Part shown: positions 1 to 5,967 of the stretch, in pieces
Layout: every line of letters starts with the position of its first letter
How positions within the stretch are numbered: the first letter of the stretch is position 1
Position numbers and translations under genes: made by a program
Assembly (NCBI GenBank): GCA_028696935.1
Contig: JAQVGE010000048.1
Coordinates: 1 to 7,094 of the forward strand
Direction: 5' to 3'
Origin: Minisyncoccota bacterium
GTDB lineage: Bacteria; Patescibacteria; Paceibacteria; UBA9973
DNA length: 7,094 bases
The notes under the pieces: generated by a model
Told to the model about the DNA's origin: nothing
What the model saw: the letters and a program-made list of their open reading frames with translations, nothing else
Database searches by the model: none

Positions 1-14
1 TTTTCTGCCTTAAC

Positions 15-689
15 TTAATGAGCAATAGTAAAACCAAAAACTTTTTCTGCTCCACTTTCTTTTAAAATTTTTATAATCTCTATAATAGTTCCTCCTGTTG
101 TCGTAACATCATCTATTATAATAATAGTTTTACCTTTAATTAATTTTTCGTTTTTTAGGCCAAAAACTCCACAAATATTTTTTAATCTTTTTTCACGGTT
201 GTTAATTTTGGCTTGAGGAAGAGTCTCAATCTTTTTGAAAACAATATTATCTCTAAAAATAAAATTAACTGGTTTGCCCTTATTACAAAAACCCAAGGCG
301 ATTTTTTGGGCTTGGTTATATCCTCGAGTTCTAGTTCGATTTTTTGAAAGGGGAGCAGGTATTACTATTATTGGTTGGTCTATTAAATAAGATTTAATTT
401 CAGCTATTTCTTCAATAAACTCCTCATATAATACTTCTCCTAATCTTTGACCTAAATTGGGGTGATGATAATATTTTAAATTCCAAATTAATTTTTTAAT
501 AAGAGGGTCCTGGTAGCTGAAAAGTGCATAAATATTATTTTCGGTTATTTTTTTATTTCGAGGAGTTTTAGAAATACAATCTTGGCAAAATATTTCCTCC
601 TTTTTTCCGCAACCAAGACAGCGAGATGGATAAATAATTTCCATTATCCAATTTATCAACAGTTTAATTTGATAAAAGAGTGTTTTCAC
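15..689 (-). CDS. comFC: ComFC-family phosphoribosyltransferase-like competence protein
   Basis: This 224-residue protein has the ComFC/GntX layout. An N-terminal zinc-finger-like cysteine set (C24, C27, C35, C38) is followed by a type I phosphoribosyltransferase-like fold. Visible family motifs are PAPL (111-114), the RTRGYNQAQ segment (120-128), the PQAKINNREKR segment (159-169) and the PRPP-binding loop IIDDVTTTGGT (191-201). In other bacteria ComFC is a cytoplasmic protein needed for natural transformation, acting in uptake or handling of incoming single-stranded DNA; a true transferase substrate is not established. The listed start is GTG (687-689), with only a weak AAAGAA just upstream. 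An internal ATG at codon 16 (642-644) is possible, but the hydrophobic stretch before the first Cys is usual in related proteins as I remember them. It is divergent from pilM across 43 bases, which supports a link between pilus and competence. The identity is confident; the exact start is not. Confidence 0.9.
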   Translation of the reverse strand: MKTLFYQIKLLINWIMEIIYPSRCLGCGKKEEIFCQDCISKTPRNKKITENNIYALFSYQDPLIKKLIWNLKYYHHPNLGQRLGEVLYEEFIEEIAEIKSYLIDQPIIVIPAPLSKNRTRTRGYNQAQKIALGFCNKGKPVNFIFRDNIVFKKIETLPQAKINNREKRLKNICGVFGLKNEKLIKGKTIIIIDDVTTTGGTIIEIIKILKESGAEKVFGFTIAH

Positions 690-732
690 TTCTTTATTTT
701 ACTATAGATATGATATACTAGTATAGTAATTT
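685..732 (+). promoter_or_regulatory. Candidate promoter of the pilM operon in the comFC/pilM divergent region
   Basis: TTCACT (685-690, four of six matches to the -35 consensus) lies 18 bases before TATGAT (709-714), a good sigma-70-type -10. Two further -10-like hexamers follow: TATACT (714-719) and TATAGT (722-727). Depending on which is used, transcription would start between about 721 and 734, leaving pilM with a leader of 0-12 bases. No Shine-Dalgarno sequence is present. This is assigned by eye from consensus only. Confidence 0.5.
714..725. repeat. Perfect 12-base palindrome between the divergent comFC and pilM genes
   Basis: TATACTAGTATA is its own reverse complement, so the same -10-like TATACT can be read on both strands (714-719 forward, 725-720 reverse). 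It is nested inside a wider inverted pair, ACTATA (701-706) and TATAGT (722-727). It could be a bidirectional promoter core or an operator for a dimeric regulator, but A/T-rich palindromes also arise easily by chance in such sequence. Confidence 0.4.
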
Positions 733-1881
733 ATGGATAATTCATTAAAGAAAATAATTTCAGAAGGTCTATCTGGTTTGTCTAAAGCTATTCGCTCGAA
801 CAAAGATACGGAGAGTGCTCTTGGAATTGATATTGGTTCCTCGGCAATTAAAATAGTTCAGCTTAAGAAAAAAGAAGGTAAGGCTGTTCTTGAAACTTAC
901 GGAGCAATTTCTCTTGGCCCTTACGCTAATACTGAATTAGGTCAGGTTACTAATTTGCAAGCGGATGTTTTGTCTCAAGCCCTAGTCGATGTAATGAAAG
1001 AATCAAATGTGACCATAAAGAGGGGGGCAATGGCTATCCCTTCTTCAGCAAGTTTAATCTTTAATCTTTCTCTGCCAAGTAAAATTAGTGAAAATCAATT
1101 ACCCCAAGTTGTTCCAATTGAAGCTCGTAAATATATACCTGTTCCAATTTCAGAAGTTACTCTTGATTGGACGGTTATTCCTAAAGAGCCAGAATCATAT
1201 AATGACAACCTAAAAGAAGATGCTTCTCTTGCAAACAAAGAAGACAAAATAGAAGTTTTAGTTGTTGCTATTCACAATGAAACCCTTTCCCGATACCAAG
1301 ACGTTCTAACTAAAACACAAATAGAATCGGATTCTTTTGAGATGGAAATTTTTGGGAATATTCGTTCTTCTTTTAGTCACGATATTGCTCCTGTTTTATT
1401 GATGGACTTTGGAGCTTCTAAAACAAAACTATCAATTGTAGAAGCAGGGGTTGTTCGTGTTTTTCATGTTGTTAACCGTGGCTCTAACGATATTAGTAAA
1501 AATATTTCGCAAGCCATGAGTTTGCCTTTCCCAGAAGCAGAAAAACTAAAGAGAATGGTTGGTCTTGATAGAGCCAGTAATCAACAAGTTGCAGATATTG
1601 TTCAATTGTCGGTTGACTATATCTTTTCAGATACAAATAGTGTTGTGTTTGCATACGAGAAGAAGTATAATAAAACTATTAGTAAAGTTATTTTAACTGG
1701 AGGAGGTTCTTTGCTTAATGGTTTACTTGAAAAAGCAAAAACAAATTTTAATGCTGAAGTAATTTATGCTGACCCTTTTTCTAAGACTGAAGCCCCAGCA
1801 TTCTTACAACCAATATTAAAAACCAGTGGCCCAGAGTTCTCAGTTGCTTTGGGACTAGCCCTTCGTCAATTATTGTCTTAA
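733..1881 (+). CDS. pilM: Type IV pilus assembly protein PilM (actin-like ATPase fold)
   Basis: This 382-residue cytoplasmic protein has the actin/FtsA-like nucleotide-binding signatures of PilM. The first phosphate loop is LGIDIGSSAIKIVQL (30-44), the second is the MDFGASKTKLS segment (around 224-234), and the adenosine loop is LTGGGSLLNG (321-330). PilM forms the cytoplasmic ring that binds the N-terminal tail of PilN and couples the alignment complex to the motor ATPases. A short extension, roughly residues 4-21, precedes the first strand; its spaced hydrophobic and Lys/Arg residues would form an amphipathic helix. A charged insertion around 156-173 separates two 1C-domain segments. The start is the first ATG in frame and sits just after the promoter-like hexamers. 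Three TAA codons follow in tandem (1879-1887). It is the first gene of a tightly spaced pilM-N-O-like run. Confidence is high from motifs and gene order together. Confidence 0.93.
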   Translation: MDNSLKKIISEGLSGLSKAIRSNKDTESALGIDIGSSAIKIVQLKKKEGKAVLETYGAISLGPYANTELGQVTNLQADVLSQALVDVMKESNVTIKRGAMAIPSSASLIFNLSLPSKISENQLPQVVPIEARKYIPVPISEVTLDWTVIPKEPESYNDNLKEDASLANKEDKIEVLVVAIHNETLSRYQDVLTKTQIESDSFEMEIFGNIRSSFSHDIAPVLLMDFGASKTKLSIVEAGVVRVFHVVNRGSNDISKNISQAMSLPFPEAEKLKRMVGLDRASNQQVADIVQLSVDYIFSDTNSVVFAYEKKYNKTISKVILTGGGSLLNGLLEKAKTNFNAEVIYADPFSKTEAPAFLQPILKTSGPEFSVALGLALRQLLS

Positions 1882-1890
1882 TAATAAAAT

Positions 1891-2529
1891 ATGGAAAATA
1901 CATTTCAAACATCTTTTATACCTAAAAAGCCGATAACTTCGACAGAAGCTCCAAAGCGTAAACCCGTCAGCTTGTTTCGGGTTTTATCTTTTGTTCTTTT
2001 GCTCATAATGATTCTATCTTCAGTTGGTCTTTTTGTTTATAAAAGTTATTTAATAAAACAAAAAGAAAATCTTTCTGTTTCTCTCTCTAAAATTAAAGAT
2101 AGTTTTGAACAAGAAACAATTAAAGACTTAGAACTATTTGATAAAAGGACAAGTGTTGCCAAGGAAGTATTAGATGGTCACATTATTCTTTCCCCAATGT
2201 TTAATTTATTGGGAGAATTAACCATACCATCAATTCAATATAATAAATTTGAACACAAAACAAACGAAAAAGGATTTTTCGTTCAAATTTCTGGGGTAGC
2301 TCGTGACTATAAGTCAATTGCTTTGCAGGCAGATGTCTTTAATGGAACTAAGGGTCGTTATTTTAAGAATGTTATTTTTTCCAATCTAATGAAAGATAAA
2401 AACAATCAAGTAACATTTAATCTTGAATTTAATGTTGACCCAAGTCTCTTATCTTACGAAAATGACATTTTAATGAATCAAAATACTTCTAATCAGAATT
2501 TATTAATTAATGGTTCAGCCAATAATTAA
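1891..2529 (+). CDS. pilN: PilN-like inner-membrane T4P assembly protein
   Basis: This 212-residue bitopic membrane protein follows pilM by 9 bases. It has a short cytoplasmic tail (1-28), one transmembrane helix (about 29-50, bounded by KRK at 22-24 and R30), a coiled-coil-like stretch (about 54-95), and an alpha/beta domain (about 97-185) of the ferredoxin-like kind used by PilN and PilO. The strand-turn-helix segment GFFVQISGVARDY (128-140) is typical of that domain. The C-terminus (186-212) is Asn/Ser-rich and probably flexible. The tail carries SFIPKK (8-13) at the place where classical PilN has its INLLP-type PilM-binding peptide; I infer the same role. No Shine-Dalgarno sequence precedes the ATG. 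Sequence similarity to proteobacterial PilN is weak, so the name rests on topology and on position between pilM and a PilO-like gene. Confidence 0.78.
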   Translation: MENTFQTSFIPKKPITSTEAPKRKPVSLFRVLSFVLLLIMILSSVGLFVYKSYLIKQKENLSVSLSKIKDSFEQETIKDLELFDKRTSVAKEVLDGHIILSPMFNLLGELTIPSIQYNKFEHKTNEKGFFVQISGVARDYKSIALQADVFNGTKGRYFKNVIFSNLMKDKNNQVTFNLEFNVDPSLLSYENDILMNQNTSNQNLLINGSANN

Positions 2530-2532
2530 ATT

Positions 2533-3138
2533 ATGAGAATACTTTTCCCAATTTCATTAATTTTAATATCGATTATTTTATTCTTTTTAGTTGTTGATCC
2601 TTTATATGGTGATGTCAAACAATTAAGGAGTGATGTTTCTGTGTATAATAAGGCTCTTGATAACGCTACAAATCTTCAAAAAACACGAGATGCTTTGCTT
2701 GAGAAATATAGAAATATTAAACAAGAAGACAAAGATAGATTAGCTAAATTTATTCCAAATACAGTCAATAATATAAACTTTATTCTTGAAATTGAACAAA
2801 TTGCTAATATCCACAGTATGCCACTTAAGAATATTAAGTTTGACGACAAGCAGCTACCAGAGAATCAAGAAGTAGAAAATTTAGAGGCTGACAATACTTT
2901 GCTTTCTATAGATAGTGAAGATAACTTACCTTATGGTGCCTTTCCGATTGAATTTGTTACAGAGGGGAGATATGATTCATTTTTGTCTTTTCTTAAAGAC
3001 TTAGAGGTTAATCTAAGATTAATGGATATAAAAGAAGTTTCCTTTCTTGTTCCTCAAGTAATGGAAAAAACTGAAACTGGTTATGACCCTAATATTTATA
3101 GTTATACATTAAAAGTAGATACTTATTGGTTAAAATAA
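2533..3138 (+). CDS. pilO: PilO-like inner-membrane T4P assembly protein
   Basis: This 201-residue protein, close to the usual PilO length of about 200, starts 3 bases after the previous stop. Only two residues precede the transmembrane helix (about 3-22). A heptad-like coiled coil (about 27-70) comes next, then a PilO-like core. The segment KFIPNTVNNINFILEIEQIA (72-91) matches the conserved region after the coiled coil. An acidic linker (about 103-132) leads to a ferredoxin-like beta-alpha-beta unit (FPIEFVTEGRYDSFLSFLKD, 137-156) and a final strand (YTLKVDTYWL, 191-200). PilO pairs with PilN through the coiled coil and the extracytoplasmic domains to form the alignment subcomplex. It is probably translated by reinitiation from the upstream gene, since there is no ribosome binding site and almost no gap. 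Confidence comes from fold pattern, length and synteny. Confidence 0.82.
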   Translation: MRILFPISLILISIILFFLVVDPLYGDVKQLRSDVSVYNKALDNATNLQKTRDALLEKYRNIKQEDKDRLAKFIPNTVNNINFILEIEQIANIHSMPLKNIKFDDKQLPENQEVENLEADNTLLSIDSEDNLPYGAFPIEFVTEGRYDSFLSFLKDLEVNLRLMDIKEVSFLVPQVMEKTETGYDPNIYSYTLKVDTYWLK

Positions 3139-3139
3139 T

Positions 3140-3775
3140 ATGAGAAGAATATATCACAAATTTTTAATAGTTTTTGTTATCACAATGGTGCTCGGGGTTT
3201 TTTACTTCTATTCCTCTGATGGCTTAAAATCAGAGGCAGCATTATCTTCTTCTTTAGAAACCTCTTTACCTGAAACTAACTCTTCTAATCCTTCGGACAG
3301 CAAGATTGCTTCTGACATATCTTTTATTTCAACTTTAGTAAATTTAACTAAAATTAATATTGATACGACTTTGTTTGAAAATATTGCTTTTCAATCCTTG
3401 AAAGACAATACCGTAAAACTTGAACCTATTCCATCAGGGAGAGAAAACCCTTTTGCTCCAATTGAATCAGGTTCTTTTTCTGGTAGTTTTTATTCTTCAC
3501 CAATAACAACAAATGAACCAGTCGAAATAACAAGCAACACTGCTGTCTTAAGTGGAGGAGTTCGTGAGGCTGAAGGTGTTAGTGGTGGTTATTTTGAATA
3601 TGGTTTAACAGAAGAATTAGGACAGAAAACAAATACAAGTACTGTTTCTCTTATTGGAACATTTATTTCAAATGTTACAGGGTTGAGTTCGAAAACAGCT
3701 TACTTTTATAGAGCTTGCGCCAGAATAGGTGGGTCAAATCTTTGCGGAGACATTGTTTCTTTTGAAACTAATTAA
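3140..3775 (+). CDS. Membrane-anchored PilP-position protein with NPF motif and fibronectin-type-III-like domain
   Basis: This 211-residue protein starts one base after pilO ends. It has an N-terminal signal-anchor (MRR then hydrophobic 8-24) without a lipobox Cys, so it should be a membrane-tethered extracytoplasmic protein rather than a lipoprotein like classical PilP. Residues 31-60 are Ser/Thr/Asn-rich linker. Residues 61-108 hold a conserved-looking block ending in GRENPFAPI (100-108), reminiscent of the RDPF-type motif in PilP. Residues about 125-210 read as an FN3-like beta-sandwich: TAVLSGGV (134-141), GGYFEYGLTEELG (149-161), VTGLSSKTAYFYRACA (179-194), and a closing VSFET (206-210). 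C193 and C202 could form a disulfide. Placement between pilO and pilB suggests it replaces PilP or is an accessory surface module. The assignment to PilP is inference; the domain layout is visible. I do not give it a gene symbol. Confidence 0.7.
   Translation: MRRIYHKFLIVFVITMVLGVFYFYSSDGLKSEAALSSSLETSLPETNSSNPSDSKIASDISFISTLVNLTKINIDTTLFENIAFQSLKDNTVKLEPIPSGRENPFAPIESGSFSGSFYSSPITTNEPVEITSNTAVLSGGVREAEGVSGGYFEYGLTEELGQKTNTSTVSLIGTFISNVTGLSSKTAYFYRACARIGGSNLCGDIVSFETN
3213..3236 (+). repeat. Perfect 8-base inverted repeat (possible mRNA hairpin) inside the PilP-position gene
   Basis: CCTCTGAT (3213-3220) and ATCAGAGG (3229-3236) are exact reverse complements separated by 8 bases. Half the pairs are G-C, which stands out against the A/T-rich surroundings. 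It lies at codons 25-33, just after the membrane anchor. No U-tract follows, so it is not a terminator. A stem of this size can occur by chance in 7 kb. Confidence 0.4.
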
Positions 3776-3777
3776 AT

Positions 3778-5502
3778 ATGTTGTTCTTAGAAGAATTAGT
3801 AAAAAGGGGGATTATTAATGAAGAGCAGATTTCAAAGATAGTAGACATAGCAGACAAGAAATATGGAGGGAATATCGATGAAGCTTTGCTTGAATTTAAT
3901 CTTGATGAAAATAAAATCCTTGAAATAAAAGGTCAGTTTTTTGGTATTCCTACAAAAGTTGTTGATTACGAAAATGTTTTATCTTCAACTCTTAAGTTAA
4001 TTCCGGTTGAAACAGCAGAAACTTATCGATTGGTCCCGATTGGAATTAACGATAATGTCATTGAGATTGGAATTGTTGACCCTGAGAACGTCCAAGCAAT
4101 AGATGTTCTTACTTTTATTACCTCTAAATTAAATAAATCTTTTAAATTATTTTTAATTACTGTTAGTGCTTATCGAAATCTAATTAAAATGTACGGTGGG
4201 TTAACGACTGAAGTTAATCAAGCTCTTTCAGAATTAGATTCTGAGATTGCCGAGGCTAGTAAAGAGCTAAATACTAAGAAAAAGAAACCAATTACAGAAG
4301 AGAAGGAAGAGGAAAAAATTACCGAAGATGCTCCAATTATAAAAATTGTTGCAGTTATTCTAAGTCATGCCACAGAAGGTTCGGCTTCGGATATTCATAT
4401 TGAAAATGTTGGAGATAAGGTTAAGGTTCGATTTAGAGTTGATGGAACCTTGTATACTTCTCTTGTTTTGCCAACGAGTGTTTTTAATGGAGTCGTGGCT
4501 CGTATTAAAATATTAGCCAAGCTTCGTCTTGATGAAAAACGTAAACCACAAGATGGTGGATTTTCAGCAAAAATTGGTGGTCGCAAGATTGATTTTCGTG
4601 TCTCTACAATGCCCTCTTATTATGGAGAAAAAATTGTAATGCGTATTTTGGATTCTCAAAAGGGGGTTATGCCATTAAAAGATCTTGATATGTCAGAAGA
4701 AAACATGGCTCTTGTAAGGGAGGCTCTCGATAAGCCATATGGTCTAGTTTTGATTACAGGGCCAACTGGTTCAGGTAAAACGACTACACTTTATTCAATG
4801 ATAAATGAATTGGATAAAGAAAAAGAAAATATTGTTTCACTTGAAGATCCAGTTGAATATCAAATTCCAGGAATAAATCAGTCTCAAGTTGTTCCAGAGA
4901 TTGGATATACCTTCGCTTCAGGATTACGTTCTATATTACGTCAAGACCCAGACATAATTATGGTGGGAGAAATTCGTGATAAAGAAACAGCTGAGTTGGC
5001 AATTCAAGCAGCTCTAACTGGACACTTGGTCTTCTCTACTCTTCACACCAACAGTTCTATTGGTGCTATTCCTCGTTTAATCGATATGGGAATAGATCCT
5101 TATTTAATAGCTCCAACTGTTGTCTTGTGTATGGCTCAGAGATTGGCTGTTCGTATTCACCCAGATTCAAAAAATAAGGTTCCTATGGACCAATCAACAA
5201 AAACAATGCTTGAAAAACAATTTGAGGATTTACCAGAGGAATTTAGATCAAAAATTGATATCGGAGATCATATTTATGAAGCGGTTCCTTCACCAGGATG
5301 TCAGTCTGGAACCAGAGGACGAGTCCCAGTCTATGAAATGTTCAAAATTGATAAAGAAATGCAGAATCTTATTTTAAAGAAACCCGGTGAACAAGATATC
5401 TATAAAATTGTTCGAGCAAAAGGAATGCTAAGTGTTAGAGAAGATGCAATTCTAAAAGCCCTAAAAGGGGATATTCCGTTCAAAGAAATCTATAATTTCT
5501 AA
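3778..5502 (+). CDS. pilB: Type IV pilus extension ATPase PilB (GspE/PulE family)
   Basis: This 574-residue cytoplasmic hexameric motor powers pilus polymerisation through PilC. An N-terminal MshEN/GspE-N-like region (1 to about 140) and a highly charged Lys/Glu linker (about 155-184) precede the catalytic part. The N2 domain begins near 185, with SASDIHIE at 202-209. The ATPase domain has Walker A GPTGSGKTT (328-336), the Asp box SLEDPVEY (354-361), Walker B DPDIIMVGEIRD (390-401) and the His box TGHLVFSTLHTN (414-425). The zinc-binding tetracysteine of classical PilB/GspE is not intact: the first CxxC position reads HPDS (461-464) and only C508 of the second pair is seen. The length matches the family (about 560-575). 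The start is 2 bases after the previous stop, with no ribosome binding site. The full N-terminal domain and central position mark this as the extension rather than the retraction motor. Confidence 0.96.
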   Translation: MLFLEELVKRGIINEEQISKIVDIADKKYGGNIDEALLEFNLDENKILEIKGQFFGIPTKVVDYENVLSSTLKLIPVETAETYRLVPIGINDNVIEIGIVDPENVQAIDVLTFITSKLNKSFKLFLITVSAYRNLIKMYGGLTTEVNQALSELDSEIAEASKELNTKKKKPITEEKEEEKITEDAPIIKIVAVILSHATEGSASDIHIENVGDKVKVRFRVDGTLYTSLVLPTSVFNGVVARIKILAKLRLDEKRKPQDGGFSAKIGGRKIDFRVSTMPSYYGEKIVMRILDSQKGVMPLKDLDMSEENMALVREALDKPYGLVLITGPTGSGKTTTLYSMINELDKEKENIVSLEDPVEYQIPGINQSQVVPEIGYTFASGLRSILRQDPDIIMVGEIRDKETAELAIQAALTGHLVFSTLHTNSSIGAIPRLIDMGIDPYLIAPTVVLCMAQRLAVRIHPDSKNKVPMDQSTKTMLEKQFEDLPEEFRSKIDIGDHIYEAVPSPGCQSGTRGRVPVYEMFKIDKEMQNLILKKPGEQDIYKIVRAKGMLSVREDAILKALKGDIPFKEIYNF

Positions 5503-5572
5503 GAGTTATTTTAGAAAAATATGTTTTTCAAAATATAGGAAAAGATTTGTAATTGTATTATAATATTTATAT
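5503..5572 (+). promoter_or_regulatory. Candidate internal promoter (leaderless) upstream of the response regulator
   Basis: This 70-base gap is the longest within the pilus cluster. A perfect TATAAT lies at 5559-5564, inside the palindrome TATTATAATA (5556-5565). Its end is 8 bases before the ATG at 5573, so a start site at the usual distance would fall at about 5570-5573 and give a leaderless mRNA. No good -35 box is seen at 16-18 bases (TAGGAA at 5536-5541 is the closest, three of six matches). The response regulator, pilT and pilC may therefore have their own transcript in addition to read-through. Confidence 0.5.
5509..5533 (+). repeat. A/T-rich hairpin after pilB
   Basis: TTTT-A-GAAAAA (5509-5519), loop TATG, and TTTTTC-AAAA (5524-5533) form a stem of ten pairs with one bulged A. 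It lies 7 bases past the pilB stop. Only one pair is G-C and no U-run follows, so it would be at best a weak terminator; an mRNA processing or stabilising role is equally possible. Confidence 0.35.
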
Positions 5573-5965
5573 ATGGAACAGAGAAAGAAAATTTTAATAG
5601 TTGATGATGACAGTTTCTTGGTAGATATGTATGCACTGAAGTTTGGTAAATTTAATTTTAGTGTTACAGGTGCATTAAGCGCAAAAGAGGCTTTAGATAA
5701 AATTCGTTCAGGCTTTGTGCCAGATATAATTTTAGTAGATGTTGTAATGCCAGAGATGGATGGTTTTGATTTTATGGAAAAAATGAAATCAGAAAATCTG
5801 GCTAAAGATTCAATAAAGATTATTCTTTCTAATAGAGGTCAGCAGACCGATATTGTTCGAGGTGAATCACTTGGAGCAGTTGGTTATGTTGTTAAGGCTT
5901 CTAGTACTCCAACTGAAGTTATTGAAAAAATAAATGAGATTATTAACAACCTAGAACAAAAATAA
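5573..5965 (+). CDS. Single-domain response regulator (CheY-like receiver)
   Basis: This 130-residue protein is a receiver domain with no output domain. All key residues are visible: the acidic pocket D11-D13 after KKILIV, the phosphoacceptor D56 in ILVDVVMPEMDG (53-64), S86 at the Thr/Ser switch position, Y105 at the aromatic switch position, and K108. It should be phosphorylated by a histidine kinase and act through protein-protein contact in the cytoplasm. It sits between the extension and retraction ATPase genes and ends 2 bases before pilT, so motor control or localisation is the likely job, in analogy with the CheY-like PilG/PilH proteins of Pseudomonas twitching; that role is inferred. 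No histidine kinase gene is in the window. The gene follows its own TATAAT-type promoter candidate. Confidence 0.93.
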   Translation: MEQRKKILIVDDDSFLVDMYALKFGKFNFSVTGALSAKEALDKIRSGFVPDIILVDVVMPEMDGFDFMEKMKSENLAKDSIKIILSNRGQQTDIVRGESLGAVGYVVKASSTPTEVIEKINEIINNLEQK

Positions 5966-5967
5966 TA

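Noticed and set aside
1..14. Terminator for comFC at the left edge
   Set aside because: Only 14 bases lie beyond the stop, too few to judge.
642..644. Alternative ATG start for comFC at codon 16
   Set aside because: It has no better ribosome binding site than the GTG, and related proteins as I recall them have a hydrophobic segment before the first Cys; it remains possible.
3140..3775. Pseudopilin or major pilin
   Set aside because: The N-terminus lacks a prepilin cleavage site (Gly followed by a hydrophobic helix with Glu at position 5), and the C-terminal half reads as an FN3-like domain.
4395..4586. 63-codon open frame on the minus strand inside pilB
   Set aside because: It lies wholly opposite the conserved N2/ATPase coding sequence of pilB, resembles no family I know, and is expected by chance.
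5120..5377. 85-codon open frame on the plus strand in another frame of pilB
   Set aside because: It is a frame shadow of the C-terminal part of pilB, which is intact and matches its family.
5509..5533. Rho-independent terminator after pilB
   Set aside because: The stem is nearly all A-T pairs and is followed by mixed bases (TATAGG) rather than a U-tract, so I list it only as a hairpin.
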